In this document: positions 50,998 to 61,102 of the stretch, piece after piece | How the letters are laid out: every line of letters begins with the position of its first letter | How positions within the stretch are numbered: position 1 is the first letter of the stretch | Source: an uncultured Bacteroidales bacterium | GTDB lineage: Bacteria > Bacteroidota > Bacteroidia > Bacteroidales > Paludibacteraceae | DNA: 64,000 nt | NCBI GenBank assembly: GCA_902762355.1 | Contig: CACWNR010000011.1 | Location: 1-64,000, forward strand | Reading direction: 5' to 3' | Made by a program: the position numbers and the translations under genes | The notes under the pieces: model-generated | The model's database searches: none | Told to the model about the DNA's origin: nothing | What the model saw: only the letters and a program-made list of their open reading frames with translations

Positions 50998-51938
50998 GTA
51001 AGAACGTAGCATTGGTTTTGGGTTCCGGCGGTGCACGCGGTTTGGCGCATATAGGTGCGATCGAAGCGCTAGAAGAACGGGGTTATACGATCATGAGTAT
51101 CGCCGGTTGTTCGATGGGTTCGATCATTGCCGGCATGTATGCTGCCGGACAACTGAAAGAGGCTAAAGAGTGGTTTCTGAGCGTAGATAAGCAATTGATT
51201 CTGCGCATGATGGACATCAACCTGCTGAGCGGTAACTCGCTGGTTAAAGGGCAACGTATCATCAAGGAACTGCAGAAAGTGGTTCCGGATCGACCGCTGG
51301 AGAATCTGAATATACCCTGTACCATCGTGGCTTCCGATATGATGAACACGGAAGAAGTGGTGTTCCGTACGGGTAGTCTTTTTGATGCTATCCGCGCTTC
51401 CATCAGCATCCCGCTTTTCTTCCAACCGGTTCAGATGGGCAACCGCCTACTTATCGACGGTGGAATACTAAATCCGCTACCATTGCATGTGGTGGAGCGT
51501 ACAGAGGGTGATATCCTCGTGGCAGCCGACATCAGCGGTAAGGACTCGATGCCGGTTGAGAGCACCTATGAACCGATCGATGTGGAAGGTAAGTTGGCAG
51601 AGATCAATGCCAAAGGCATCCCTGTACCCAAGACATGGGAGAGCCAATTACGTCAATTAGGCAAACGTGTCGATACGATTTTAGAGAATCGAGCGCGCGA
51701 TCTGGGACGCAAAGTCAGCTTCACCTCTATGCTTGACCGAATGAGCGATATGCAGATTCAGCAAAATACCCTACTCTCGCTGCGTCTGACCCCACCGGAT
51801 GTGCATGCCGTGATGCGGCAGTATGCATATAACACCTTCGATTTTGACAAAGCGGAAGAGATCATCGCCGAGGGCAAACGCATCATGAACGAGGCGCTGG
51901 ATACGTATGAAGGACAGGAAAGAGTACATCATTCGTAA
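50994..51938 (+). CDS. Patatin-like phospholipase (RssA/NTE-type)
   Basis: The 314-residue protein has the oxyanion glycine motif [12 protein letters not shown], the nucleophile GxSxG as [10 protein letters not shown] (Ser about residue 41) and the catalytic Asp in [12 protein letters not shown] (about residue 160). It is a serine lipase of the patatin class with unknown lipid substrate. The tetR gene starts inside its last 32 nt. Location beside acyl-CoA synthetases suggests a role in fatty acid release and use. Confidence 0.9.
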   Translation: MSKNVALVLGSGGARGLAHIGAIEALEERGYTIMSIAGCSMGSIIAGMYAAGQLKEAKEWFLSVDKQLILRMMDINLLSGNSLVKGQRIIKELQKVVPDRPLENLNIPCTIVASDMMNTEEVVFRTGSLFDAIRASISIPLFFQPVQMGNRLLIDGGILNPLPLHVVERTEGDILVAADISGKDSMPVESTYEPIDVEGKLAEINAKGIPVPKTWESQLRQLGKRVDTILENRARDLGRKVSFTSMLDRMSDMQIQQNTLLSLRLTPPDVHAVMRQYAYNTFDFDKAEEIIAEGKRIMNEALDTYEGQERVHHS

Positions 51939-52497
51939 AGCCATGGAGTTGTACGCCCTCAAGGGCTACCATGACGTGAGCATTAGTGATCTGCAGATCT
52001 CCCTCGATATTGGTCGGGGTACGCTCTACTATTACTTCCAAGACCAAGACGAATTGTTCCTAACCTGCATGGAGAAGTATTTTATCGGGCCTAAGCAGCG
52101 GGCATTGAATAATGTACCGGACGATGCGGGGATTGAGATGATGATTGCAGCAATGATGAGTTATTTGCGTGGATTGGAGGAGGCGCTGCTGACTTTTGAC
52201 AATAAATCCGTCAATACCTCGAACGTGAACAACCTGATGTTCTCCGCCTACACCCATTTCCCTGCGTTACACCGCAAAGCGCAACGCTTGGCCATTAAGG
52301 AACAGGAGTTATGGCGCAAGGCAATATACCATGACCAACGTGCCGGAATCATCCGTGAAGATATCGATCGCGATCACATTGCTCTGATGTTCGCTTCGGT
52401 CAAAAACAGTTATGATGCAGGCCTTGGACAAGCGCAAATGAACTTTTCCATTTTGGAAAAAACATATACAGAATTGCATAATTTGCTAAAAAAATAA
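51907..52497 (+). CDS. TetR-family transcriptional regulator
   Basis: The 196-residue protein has the TetR DNA-binding domain in its first 50 residues ([39 protein letters not shown]) and a helical ligand domain. It starts within the patatin gene (32-nt overlap). A palindrome GAACAATTGTTC lies 18 nt after its stop, over the promoter of the acyl-CoA synthetase gene. The simplest reading is a repressor of that gene responding to an acyl-CoA or fatty acid, as with FadR-type TetR proteins. Confidence 0.9.
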   Translation: MKDRKEYIIRKAMELYALKGYHDVSISDLQISLDIGRGTLYYYFQDQDELFLTCMEKYFIGPKQRALNNVPDDAGIEMMIAAMMSYLRGLEEALLTFDNKSVNTSNVNNLMFSAYTHFPALHRKAQRLAIKEQELWRKAIYHDQRAGIIREDIDRDHIALMFASVKNSYDAGLGQAQMNFSILEKTYTELHNLLKK

Positions 52498-52514
52498 GAA
52501 AAAATAACGTTTTC

Positions 52515-52547
52515 GAACAATTGTTCAAATATAATATACTAATTTTG
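52515..52547 (+). promoter_or_regulatory. Promoter of the first acyl-CoA synthetase gene with TetR-type operator
   Basis: The -7 box TAATTTTG is at 52540-52547. In place of a standard -33 TTG at 20 nt, the region holds the perfect 12-bp palindrome GAACAATTGTTC (52515-52526), with partly symmetric flanks TTC/AAA. The only TTG (52521) is inside the palindrome, 16 nt from the box. A repressor bound here would block polymerase. Confidence 0.62.
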
Positions 52548-52568
52548 CACTCACAAAAAAACAGAATT

Positions 52569-54218
52569 ATGGCAACAAAACACTATTTATCGTATCTACA
52601 AGAAACGATGCACAGCAACTGGAACGGTCTGGCTATGACCGATCTGGATGGCGAAAATCACTATACATACGCCGAGTTGGCAGAGCAGATTGAGAAACTG
52701 CACCTCACGTGGCGCGCGTGCGGAATTAAAGAAGGAGACAAGATTGCGCTATGCGGTCGTAACTGCGCGAACTGGGGACTGCTGTTCCTGGCTATCGAGA
52801 GTTACAAAGGCGTCGTAGTATCTATCCTTCCGGACTTCACAGCCGATGGTATCTACTCACTGGTAGATCACTCGGAGGCAGTACTCTTATATGTAGGTCC
52901 GAATGTAAAGAAAAAGATTGACCCGACGCAAATGAAGGGTTTGAAAGCTACGATCTTCATGGATAACATGACGATTGTAGAGGCTACAGACGCATTCCGT
53001 AAGAAATTTGAGGGTGTGGACGAAGCCTTTAAGAAAGCTTTCCCGAAGGGTGTCAGCCTGGAGGACGTCAATTATCCTACGGATAACTACGATGATCTGG
53101 CGGTCATCAACTATACCTCCGGTTCGACGGGCAACCCGAAAGGCGTTATGCTGACGCATCTGAATCTGAGCGGTAACGTGGAGTTCGCTTGTCAACGCAT
53201 CCCGCACAAACCGGGTGACACTGTTTTATCTATGCTGCCTATCGCCCATATGTTCGGTCTGATGTTCGAGTTCCTCTACCAAGTGTGCGAGGGTGCACAG
53301 GTTTATTTCCTGACCCAAGCCCCCACCCCGACCGTGCTGATGAAGGCGTTTGCACAAGTGAAGCCGTTCATGATCCTGACCGTACCTTTGGTTGTGGAGA
53401 AAATCATAAAGAAAGGTGTACTCCCGAAGATAAGCAGCCCGGCTGCCAAGATCATGTGGAAGACCCCGATTCTCAAGAATGTCATCCGCAGTAAGGTAAA
53501 AGAGGGTCTGGACAAGACCTTCGGAGGTCAACTCCGTTACCTGATCATCGGTGGTGCAGCGCTCAATGGCGAAGTAGAGCAAGTTTTGCATGATATCAAG
53601 TTCCAATACTGCGTAGGTTATGGTATGACCGAGTGCGGTCCGCTGATCAGTTATGAAGATTGGTGGGAATACGCGTTCCATAGTTGCGGAAAAGAGTTGC
53701 CGCAGTGCCATGTACGTATTGACTCGGAAGATCCTACCCATAAAGACGGTGAGATTCAAGTGAAGGGTATCAACGTCATGAAAGGCTATTATAGGAACGA
53801 AGAGGCTACCAAGGCCGTATTCACCGAGGATGGATGGATGCGTACCGGTGACCTGGGTGTGCTGGACAAAGCGGGTAATATCTATATCCACGGCCGCTCG
53901 AAGAACATGATTCTCGGTCCTTCCGGTCAGAATATCTATCCGGAGGAGATCGAGGACAAACTGAACTCGATGCCGTGCGTGGTTGAGTCCATCGTGCTGG
54001 AGCGCGAGGGCAAACTGGTGGCACTCGTTTATCCGGACACATCGGCTGACGGAAAGAAGCTCCTTGGCACCAAGAGCCTCACGCAACTCATGGAGGAGAA
54101 CCGCATAGCGGTTAACAAAGAGCTGCCGGTATATAGCCCGATCAGTACTATCGAATTAGTGGCTTCGGAATTCGAGAAGACTCCGAAGCGCTCCATCAAG
54201 CGTTATTTGTATAAATAA
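52569..54218 (+). CDS. Long-chain acyl-CoA synthetase (AMP-forming), copy 1
   Basis: The 549-residue ANL-superfamily enzyme activates fatty acids to acyl-CoA through an acyl-AMP. Motifs are INYTSGSTGNPKGVML (P loop, about residues 179-194), GYGMTECGPLI, the TGDLG core and the C-terminal motif KNMILGPSGQNIYPEEIED, with the final catalytic Lys in TPKRSIKRYLYK. The ATG at 52569 follows the promoter; a longer frame starts in front of it. A terminator at 54307-54340 separates it from a paralogue. Confidence 0.92.
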   Translation: MATKHYLSYLQETMHSNWNGLAMTDLDGENHYTYAELAEQIEKLHLTWRACGIKEGDKIALCGRNCANWGLLFLAIESYKGVVVSILPDFTADGIYSLVDHSEAVLLYVGPNVKKKIDPTQMKGLKATIFMDNMTIVEATDAFRKKFEGVDEAFKKAFPKGVSLEDVNYPTDNYDDLAVINYTSGSTGNPKGVMLTHLNLSGNVEFACQRIPHKPGDTVLSMLPIAHMFGLMFEFLYQVCEGAQVYFLTQAPTPTVLMKAFAQVKPFMILTVPLVVEKIIKKGVLPKISSPAAKIMWKTPILKNVIRSKVKEGLDKTFGGQLRYLIIGGAALNGEVEQVLHDIKFQYCVGYGMTECGPLISYEDWWEYAFHSCGKELPQCHVRIDSEDPTHKDGEIQVKGINVMKGYYRNEEATKAVFTEDGWMRTGDLGVLDKAGNIYIHGRSKNMILGPSGQNIYPEEIEDKLNSMPCVVESIVLEREGKLVALVYPDTSADGKKLLGTKSLTQLMEENRIAVNKELPVYSPISTIELVASEFEKTPKRSIKRYLYK

Positions 54219-54306
54219 CGCATCCCGCGTTATGGGGTGGTGCCCATAACGTTTCTGTAAATAATAAGTGAGTAAGTATGGTGACTCCTTCGGGAGTCGA
54301 AGCTTG

Positions 54307-54340
54307 CGGGTGATTGTGAAACCACCCGCTTGTTTTTTTT
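54307..54340 (+). terminator. Terminator between the two acyl-CoA synthetase genes
   Basis: GCGGGTG (54307-54313) pairs with CACCCGC (54324-54330) and is followed by TTGTTTTTTTT. Confidence 0.82.
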
Positions 54341-54350
54341 GCTCGAAAAT

Positions 54351-54382
54351 TTGCGTATGTGCAAATTTTATTGTAATTTTGC
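54351..54382 (+). promoter_or_regulatory. Promoter of the second acyl-CoA synthetase gene
   Basis: TTTG at 54351-54354 (TTTGCGTATG) and TAATTTTG at 54375-54382 are 20 nt apart. The palindrome found upstream of copy 1 is absent here. Confidence 0.78.
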
Positions 54383-54401
54383 AGCGCAAAATTGAATTAA
54401 G

Positions 54402-56042
54402 ATGACAAAGCATTATTTGAATTATCTTACAGAGGTCATGCAGCACCAGTGGAACGATGCCGCTTTGACCGATTACAACGAGGATCACGAGTACACGTTC
54501 GGTGAATTGGCAGTGGAGATGCTGCGTATGCATTTGCTCTTTGAGCAGTTGGGTATCAAGCCGGGCGATAAGATTGCGCTTTGCGGTCGTAACTGTGCGA
54601 ACTGGGCAGTAGCCTATTTATCTATCGCCGCTTACGAAGGTGTATGCGTGAGTATATTGCAGGATTTCACGGCAGAGGACATTGCCCACTTGCTGGAGCA
54701 CTCGGACAGCGAGATGCTGTTCGTCGGTCCGTATGTATGGAAAGAACTGCAGAACCAACAGATGCCGTCGAAAATCAAAGCGGCGGTGTCGCTCGTCGAC
54801 TGGAGTCCGCTGTACGTGGCTAAAAAGCAGAATATGCCGACGAAGAAAGATATAGATGCACTCTTTGCCAAGAAATACCCGCATGGTATTGAGCCGGAGG
54901 ACATCTATTTCTCTGCCGATCCGGAAAAACTATCGCTCATCAACTACACCAGCGGTTCGACCGGCAGTCCCAAAGGCGTCATGCTCAACGGTCATTCGCT
55001 GAGCAACAACGTGGAAGTCGGCATGAAGATGCTTCCCGTTGACCCGGGACAGCGTCTCGTATCCATGCTGCCGCTCGCGCATATGTTCGGTCAGGTCTGC
55101 GAGCTGCTCTACCCGCTCAGCTGCGGTACACATATCTATTTCCTCACCAAGAGTCCTACCCCGTCTATATTGCTCAAAGCACTCAATGAGGTGCAGCCGT
55201 ATCTGGTGGTGACCGTGCCGCTCGTTATCGAGAAAATATATAAAACGAAGCTCGATCCGACGCTCAGCAAGTGGGCAATTAGGACCTTCTGGCACGTGCC
55301 GGGTATTGGCGATTTGCTCAAGAGCCGCGTCAAAAGTGGTCTTCGCAATGCTTTCGGCGGTAGATTGCGTTATTTTATCTGCGGCGGTGCGGCGATGAAT
55401 CCGGTAGTAGAGAAGTGCTTGATGGACATCCATTTCCCCTTGTCGATAGGTTACGGTATGACCGAGTGCGGTCCGCTGATCGGTGGTAACCCGCCGAAGT
55501 ATTTCAAGGCCCGTACAGGTGGTGTGCCGGTGATGGGTATGGACGTGAAGATTGACCAACCGAATGAAGCCGGCATCGGTGAGATACTCGTCAAAGGCGA
55601 AAATGTCATGCTGGGTTATTACAAGAACCCCGAAGCTACTAAGGCGGCATTTACAGAGGAGGGCTGGCTCCGTACAGGCGATCTCGGACGTCTGGATAAA
55701 AAGAAAAACATCTATATCAAAGGCCGTTGTAAGACCATGTTCTTGGGCGCTTCGGGACAGAACATTTACCCCGAGGAGATCGAGGACAAACTCAACAACC
55801 AAGAGGCAGTAGGCGAATCGTTGATCGTTGAGCGTGAAGGCAAGCTCGTAGCACTCGTCTTCCCCGATGAGACGCTGACTAAGCGCATGTCACCGGAGGA
55901 GATCCTGCAGATTATGAAAGCCAACCTCGCCAAACTCAACAGTCTGATTCCAAGTTACAGCAAGGTGGCCGATATCGAGGTACAAGACAAACCGTTCGAG
56001 CACACGCCCAAACGGTCTATCAAACGATTCCTTTATAAGTAA
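54402..56042 (+). CDS. Long-chain acyl-CoA synthetase (AMP-forming), copy 2
   Basis: The 546-residue paralogue has the same order of motifs as copy 1: INYTSGSTGSPKGVML, GYGMTECGPLIGG, RTGDLG, KTMFLGASGQNIYPEEIED and a C-terminal TPKRSIKRFLYK. The two share start (TKHYLNYLTEVMQHQWN versus TKHYLSYLQETMHSNWN), so they come from a tandem duplication. They now have separate promoters, only the first with the operator-like palindrome, which suggests different regulation or chain-length range. Confidence 0.92.
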   Translation: MTKHYLNYLTEVMQHQWNDAALTDYNEDHEYTFGELAVEMLRMHLLFEQLGIKPGDKIALCGRNCANWAVAYLSIAAYEGVCVSILQDFTAEDIAHLLEHSDSEMLFVGPYVWKELQNQQMPSKIKAAVSLVDWSPLYVAKKQNMPTKKDIDALFAKKYPHGIEPEDIYFSADPEKLSLINYTSGSTGSPKGVMLNGHSLSNNVEVGMKMLPVDPGQRLVSMLPLAHMFGQVCELLYPLSCGTHIYFLTKSPTPSILLKALNEVQPYLVVTVPLVIEKIYKTKLDPTLSKWAIRTFWHVPGIGDLLKSRVKSGLRNAFGGRLRYFICGGAAMNPVVEKCLMDIHFPLSIGYGMTECGPLIGGNPPKYFKARTGGVPVMGMDVKIDQPNEAGIGEILVKGENVMLGYYKNPEATKAAFTEEGWLRTGDLGRLDKKKNIYIKGRCKTMFLGASGQNIYPEEIEDKLNNQEAVGESLIVEREGKLVALVFPDETLTKRMSPEEILQIMKANLAKLNSLIPSYSKVADIEVQDKPFEHTPKRSIKRFLYK

Positions 56043-56077
56043 AAAAAAGCGGAGCCCGAAAGCTCCGCTGATTTTTT
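56041..56077. terminator. Bidirectional terminator between the acyl-CoA synthetase and the pyrophosphatase pump
   Basis: GCGGAGC (56049-56055) pairs with GCTCCGC (56062-56068). A run of As precedes it and a run of Ts follows, so it can end transcripts from both converging genes. Confidence 0.88.
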
Positions 56078-58283
56078 ATAACAGGTGGTATGTTACCACG
56101 AGACCGGCCATCACGATCGATACCATCGACATCAGTTTGATGAGGATGTTAAGGCTCGGACCCGACGTATCCTTGAACGGATCACCTACGGTGTCACCAA
56201 CGACGGTTGCTTTGTGGCAATCAGAGCCCTTACCGCCGAAATGACCTTCCTCGACGTATTTCTTTGCGTTATCCCATGCACCACCGGCATTAGCCATGAA
56301 GACAGCCAGTACGAAGCCCGTTGCCAGACCACCGATCAGCAGACCCAGCACACCGGCTACGCCTAAGATCAGCCCCGTGATGATCGGAACGATGATGGCA
56401 AGGATGGACGGCAACAACATCTCGCGTTGTGCACCCTTGGTGGAGATTGCTACGCAGCGTGCATAGTCCGGATCAGCCTTACCTTCGAGGATACCCTTGA
56501 TGGTTTGGAACTGACGACGTACCTCTTCTACCATCTTCTGTGCTGCACGACCAACGGCGTTCATCGTCAGACCGCAGAACAGGAAGGCCATCATCGAGCC
56601 GATGAAGATACCTACGAGCACGATCGGGTTCATGAGGTTAACGTTATAAGCGTCCATGAAGTCCACGAGGGTGGCTTTAGCAGCCTCTACCCCATTCGGC
56701 AGCGCCTCACCTGTACGGATGAGTGCGATCTTGATCTCCTCTACATAGGAAGCAAGCAATGCCAAAGCCGTGAGGGCTGCAGAACCGATAGCAAAACCCT
56801 TACCGGTAGCAGCGGTGGTGTTGCCGAGTGCATCGAGGGCATCGGTACGTTGACGAACCTCTGCGGGCAGACCGGACATCTCTGCGTTACCGCCGGCATT
56901 ATCAGCGATCGGACCGTAAGCGTCCGTTGCCAGCGTGATACCCAGCGTCGAGAGCATGCCGACAGCAGCAATACCGATTCCGTACAGACCCATCGAGAGA
57001 TTAGCTGCACTGAACTCAACTTGGAAACCGTTGGCACACAGATAAGCGAGGATGATGGCTACACCTACGGTTACAACCGGGATGGCCGTAGAGAGCATAC
57101 CCAGACCCAGACCACTGATGATAACAGTAGCCGGACCTGTTTGTGAACTCTCCGATACTTTTTGGGTCGGTTTATAGCTCTGCGAGGTGTAGTACTCTGT
57201 CGATTGACCGATGATGATACCGGCAACCAGACCTACTACAACGGACAGCGATACTTGCCACCATTGGTTGGTCTCCGTACCGAACAGCCAAGCAAAGATG
57301 CCGAAGGTCACTGCGGCAATGAGCAAGGCAGCGGTGTTGGTACCAATAGACAGAGCGCGTAGCAATTCTTTCATGCCTGCACCCTCTTTGGTCTTCACCA
57401 GATAAATACCTATAATACTGAGCAAAACGCCACATGCAGCAATAAGCGAAGGAGCTAAAACGGCTTTAAGCTGCATTTCTTCGCAGAAAGCAAATGCCGA
57501 AGCGCCTAAAGCCATAGTAGCCAAGATCGAACCGGCATATGACTCATAGAGGTCAGCACCCATACCGGCTACGTCACCTACGTTATCACCTACGTTATCA
57601 GCGATAGTAGCGGGGTTACGCGGATCATCCTCGGGGATGTTGTACTCGGTCTTACCTACGAGGTCGGCACCTACGTCAGCAGCCTTCGTGTAAATACCAC
57701 CGCCAACACGGGCAAACAAAGCCTGCGTCGAAGCACCCATACCGAAGGTCAGCATGGTGGTAGTAATCGTAATAAGGTCTGCGTCTGCGCCTACGAGCGC
57801 GAGAAGACCCGTGTACTTCAGTACCAGGAACCAACCGGCGATGTCTAACAATGCCAGACCAACCACTGTCAGACCCATTACGGCACCCGAACGGAAAGCT
57901 ACCTGCAGACCGGCATTCAGACTCTGACGAGCCGCATTAGCCGTACGAGCAGATGCATAGGTCGCCGTCTTCATACCGAAGAAACCTGCCAAACCGGAGA
58001 AGAAACCACCGGTCAGGAACGCGAACCAAACGATTCCGTTCTGCAATTTAAACACTGCCATTACAGCAAAAACAACAGCCAGGACGACGAATACGATCGT
58101 TACTACCTTGTACTGTTGCTTCAAATACGCCATCGCGCCCTTACGCACGTGCGAAGCGATGGTTTTCATGAGCTCTGTGCCTTCATCCTTGCTCAACATT
58201 GAGCGATAAAAATAGTAGGCAAAACTAAGAGCTAAGACCGATGCCGCCAAAACGACGTACATCAAAACAGTCAAATCTTCCAT
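56076..58283 (-). CDS. hppA: Membrane-bound pyrophosphate-energised ion pump
   Basis: The 735-residue protein with about 16 helices couples pyrophosphate hydrolysis to cation export. The active-site sequence GGGIYTKAADVGADLVGKTE and the motifs DNVGDNVGDVAGMGADLYES and GGAWDNAKKYVE are intact. GNTTAATGKG has Ala where potassium-independent pumps have Lys, so a potassium-dependent (sodium- or proton-pumping) enzyme is expected. It has its own promoter, divergent from that of PPDK. The two genes meet metabolically: PPDK makes or uses pyrophosphate. Confidence 0.96.
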   Translation of the reverse strand: MEDLTVLMYVVLAASVLALSFAYYFYRSMLSKDEGTELMKTIASHVRKGAMAYLKQQYKVVTIVFVVLAVVFAVMAVFKLQNGIVWFAFLTGGFFSGLAGFFGMKTATYASARTANAARQSLNAGLQVAFRSGAVMGLTVVGLALLDIAGWFLVLKYTGLLALVGADADLITITTTMLTFGMGASTQALFARVGGGIYTKAADVGADLVGKTEYNIPEDDPRNPATIADNVGDNVGDVAGMGADLYESYAGSILATMALGASAFAFCEEMQLKAVLAPSLIAACGVLLSIIGIYLVKTKEGAGMKELLRALSIGTNTAALLIAAVTFGIFAWLFGTETNQWWQVSLSVVVGLVAGIIIGQSTEYYTSQSYKPTQKVSESSQTGPATVIISGLGLGMLSTAIPVVTVGVAIILAYLCANGFQVEFSAANLSMGLYGIGIAAVGMLSTLGITLATDAYGPIADNAGGNAEMSGLPAEVRQRTDALDALGNTTAATGKGFAIGSAALTALALLASYVEEIKIALIRTGEALPNGVEAAKATLVDFMDAYNVNLMNPIVLVGIFIGSMMAFLFCGLTMNAVGRAAQKMVEEVRRQFQTIKGILEGKADPDYARCVAISTKGAQREMLLPSILAIIVPIITGLILGVAGVLGLLIGGLATGFVLAVFMANAGGAWDNAKKYVEEGHFGGKGSDCHKATVVGDTVGDPFKDTSGPSLNILIKLMSMVSIVMAGLVVTYHLL

Positions 58284-58334
58284 AGAATTGTGTTTTTGTA
58301 TTAGTTAATTAATGGTTAAAACCGTTTGCGACTG

Positions 58335-58365
58335 CAAAATTACAAAAAAAAAATTATATGTGCAA
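58335..58365 (-). promoter_or_regulatory. Promoter of the pyrophosphate pump gene
   Basis: On the minus strand TTG (58365-58363, in TTTGCACATAT) and TAATTTTG (58342-58335) are 20 nt apart. Confidence 0.78.
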
Positions 58366-58371
58366 ATATTA

Positions 58372-58403
58372 TTTGCATAATTAAAAAAAAATGTGTATCT
58401 TTG
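58372..58403 (+). promoter_or_regulatory. Promoter of the PPDK gene
   Basis: TTTG at 58372-58375 and TATCTTTG at 58396-58403 are 20 nt apart. It is back to back with the pump promoter. Confidence 0.78.
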
Positions 58404-58452
58404 CGCAAAATTTGGAAAGCACATATTAATCAAATATAATTTTTAACTCACA

Positions 58453-60501
58453 ATGGAAAAGAAAAAAAGAGTTTACACCTTCGGTAACGGTAAGGCTGAA
58501 GGTAACGCACAAATGCGTGAACTGCTGGGCGGTAAGGGCGCTAACTGTGCGGAGATGAACTTGGTAGGTGTTCCTGTTCCTCCGGGATTCACCATCACCA
58601 CTGAGGTTTGTAACGAGTACTATCAGGTAGGTCAGGAGAAGATCGTGGCTGAGTTGACCGATGAGGTGAACGCTGCTGTCGCTCACGTTGAGGGTCTGAT
58701 GAACTGCAAGTTCGGTGATCCGAAAAACCCGCTGTTGGTATCTGTTCGTTCGGGTGCACGCGCGTCTATGCCGGGTATGATGGATACGATCCTTAACCTG
58801 GGTTTGAACGACGTTGTAGCTGAGGGTATGGTGGCTAAGACCAACAATCCCCACTTCGTTTACGACTCCTATCGTCGTTTCGTACAGATGTACGGTGACG
58901 TCGTATTGGGTATGAAGCCGGTAAACAAAACCGACATCGATCCGTTCGAGGCTATCATCGACGAGGTAAAAGAGATCCGTGGTGTGAAGTTGGACAAGGA
59001 TCTCAACGTAGAAGAGCTCAAGCTCCTTGTTGCTCGTTTCAAAACCGCTATCAAAGAGCGTACCGGCAAGGACTTCCCGGATGATCCGATGGAGCAACTC
59101 TGGGGTGCTATCTGCGCTGTATTCCGCAGCTGGATGAACGAGCGCGCTATCCTCTACCGTAAGATGGAAGGAATTCCTGATGAGTGGGGAACGGCTGTTT
59201 CGGTTATGGCCATGGTATTCGGTAACATGGGTGACACTTCGGCAACGGGTGTTTGCTTCAGCCGTGATGCCGGTAATGGTGAGAACCTGTTCAACGGTGA
59301 GTACCTTGTTAACGCACAGGGTGAGGACGTTGTAGCAGGTATCCGTACACCGCAACAAATCACGAAGATCGGTTCGCAACGTTGGGCAGAGCGCGCTGGT
59401 ATCAGCGAGGCTGAGCGTCTGGCTAAGTATCCGTCTATGGAAGAAGCTATGCCGGAGATGTACGCTGAGTTGAACGCTATCCAACAGAAACTCGAGGATC
59501 ACTACCGCGACATGCAGGATATGGAGTTCACCGTTCAGGAAGGTAAGCTCTGGTTCCTCCAGACCCGTAACGGTAAACGTACCGGTACCGCGATGGTGAA
59601 GATCGCTATGGATATGGTTCGTGAGGGTAAGATCTCTGAGAAAGAGGCTATCATGCGCTGCGAGCCGCAGAAGCTCGACGAGCTGCTCCACCCTGTCTTC
59701 GACAAGGACGCGCTCAAGAAAGCGAAAGTGATCACGCAAGGTCTGCCCGCTTCTCCGGGTGCTGCATGTGGACAGATTGTCTTCCACGCTGATGATGCAC
59801 AGGAATGGCACGCTAACGGTCACAAAGTTGTGATGGTTCGTATCGAGACTTCTCCAGAAGACTTGGCAGGTATGAGCGCTGCCGAAGGTATCCTCACCGC
59901 TCGTGGTGGTATGACTTCGCACGCAGCTGTAGTGGCTCGTGGTATGGGTAAGTGCTGCGTTTCGGGTGCAGGTGCTATCCAAGTGGACTACAAGGCTAAG
60001 ACCGTGAAGATCGAAGGCGTAACCTATAAAGAGGGTGACTATCTGTCCCTCAACGGTTCGACCGGTCAGGTGTATGCAGGTGAGATCCCGACGAAGGCTG
60101 CTGAGCTCAGCGGTGACTTCAAGGCATTGATGGATCTCTGCGACAAATATACCAAACTGCAAGTTCGTACGAACGCTGACACCCCGCACGACGCTGCTGT
60201 AGCACGCGCCTTCGGTGCCAAGGGTATCGGTCTGACCCGTACCGAGCACATGTTCTTTGACGACCAGAAGATCATCGCTATGCGTGAGATGATCCTTGCA
60301 AAGGACAGCGAGGGCCGCGAGAAAGCACTGGCTAAACTGCTGCCGTACCAAAAGGCTGACTTCAAAGGTATCTTGGACGCTATGGACGGCCTGCCTGTGA
60401 ACATCCGTCTGCTCGACCCGCCTTTGCACGAGTTCGTACCGCATGATCTGAAGGGACAAGAGCAGATGGCGAAAGAGATGGGCGTTTCCGTCCTTCCCTG
60501 A
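58453..60501 (+). CDS. ppdK: Pyruvate phosphate dikinase, N-terminal fragment (frame broken)
   Basis: The 682 residues cover the nucleotide-binding domain ([23 protein letters not shown]), the phosphohistidine domain with [16 protein letters not shown] (catalytic His) and the start of the PEP/pyruvate barrel ([16 protein letters not shown]). After KEMGVS the frame ends in VLP-stop. The normal continuation, about 30 residues including the active-site motif NPMMGHRGCRL, is missing. The next recognisable motif [11 protein letters not shown] is in another frame. The joint is near 60488-60493. The enzyme interconverts pyruvate, ATP and phosphate with PEP, AMP and pyrophosphate. As written it would be inactive, unless the break is a sequencing or assembly error. 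Confidence 0.92.
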   Translation: MEKKKRVYTFGNGKAEGNAQMRELLGGKGANCAEMNLVGVPVPPGFTITTEVCNEYYQVGQEKIVAELTDEVNAAVAHVEGLMNCKFGDPKNPLLVSVRSGARASMPGMMDTILNLGLNDVVAEGMVAKTNNPHFVYDSYRRFVQMYGDVVLGMKPVNKTDIDPFEAIIDEVKEIRGVKLDKDLNVEELKLLVARFKTAIKERTGKDFPDDPMEQLWGAICAVFRSWMNERAILYRKMEGIPDEWGTAVSVMAMVFGNMGDTSATGVCFSRDAGNGENLFNGEYLVNAQGEDVVAGIRTPQQITKIGSQRWAERAGISEAERLAKYPSMEEAMPEMYAELNAIQQKLEDHYRDMQDMEFTVQEGKLWFLQTRNGKRTGTAMVKIAMDMVREGKISEKEAIMRCEPQKLDELLHPVFDKDALKKAKVITQGLPASPGAACGQIVFHADDAQEWHANGHKVVMVRIETSPEDLAGMSAAEGILTARGGMTSHAAVVARGMGKCCVSGAGAIQVDYKAKTVKIEGVTYKEGDYLSLNGSTGQVYAGEIPTKAAELSGDFKALMDLCDKYTKLQVRTNADTPHDAAVARAFGAKGIGLTRTEHMFFDDQKIIAMREMILAKDSEGREKALAKLLPYQKADFKGILDAMDGLPVNIRLLDPPLHEFVPHDLKGQEQMAKEMGVSVLP

Positions 60502-60511
60502 GATCACCGCT

Positions 60512-61102
60512 ATGCAGACACGCGCTATCCTCTCCGCTGCTTGCGAGCTCAAGAAAGAGGGCAAGAACCCGATGCCGGAGATCATGGTTCCGCTGATCGG
60601 TATCCTCTATGAGTTGAAGCAACAGAAAGAGATTATCCAGAAAGTAGCTAAGGAAGTGTTTGCTGAGTACGGTATCGAGGTAGAGTTCGAGATCGGTACA
60701 ATGATCGAGATCCCGCGTGCTGCTCTGACGGCAGACCGTATCGCTACGGAGGCTCAGTACTTCAGCTTCGGCACCAACGACCTCACGCAGATGACCTTCG
60801 GTTACAGCCGTGACGATATTGCTTCCTTCTTGCCGGCTTACCTCGAGAAGAAGATCCTCAAAGTGGATCCGTTCCAGGTACTCGACCAGAATGGTGTTGG
60901 CCAGTTGATCAAGATGGCAGTCGAGAAAGGTCGTGCCGTTCGTCCGGGACTCCGTACCGGTATCTGCGGCGAGCACGGTGGAGAGCCTTCATCTGTTAAG
61001 TTCTGCGCACGCGTGGGTATGAACTACGCTTCCTGCTCACCGTTCCGCGTACCTATCGCACGTTTAGCTGCAGCGCAAGCTGCTGTAGAGGATGAGCAAT
61101 AA
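60512..61102 (+). CDS. ppdK: Pyruvate phosphate dikinase, C-terminal fragment
   Basis: The 196-residue frame from the internal Met holds the rest of the PEP/pyruvate barrel: [56 protein letters not shown] and the catalytic Cys region [16 protein letters not shown]. The frame is open a little upstream (SFPEITA), which shows that it continues the upstream fragment. It is not a separate gene. Together the fragments give about 880 residues, compared with about 905 expected. Its end overlaps the SDR start by 11 nt. Confidence 0.9.
   Translation: MQTRAILSAACELKKEGKNPMPEIMVPLIGILYELKQQKEIIQKVAKEVFAEYGIEVEFEIGTMIEIPRAALTADRIATEAQYFSFGTNDLTQMTFGYSRDDIASFLPAYLEKKILKVDPFQVLDQNGVGQLIKMAVEKGRAVRPGLRTGICGEHGGEPSSVKFCARVGMNYASCSPFRVPIARLAAAQAAVEDEQ

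Noticed and set aside
58426-60585. A 719-residue open frame on the minus strand opposite ppdK
   Set aside because: It is also an antisense shadow: no recognisable motif and no promoter. The plus strand encodes an unmistakable PPDK.
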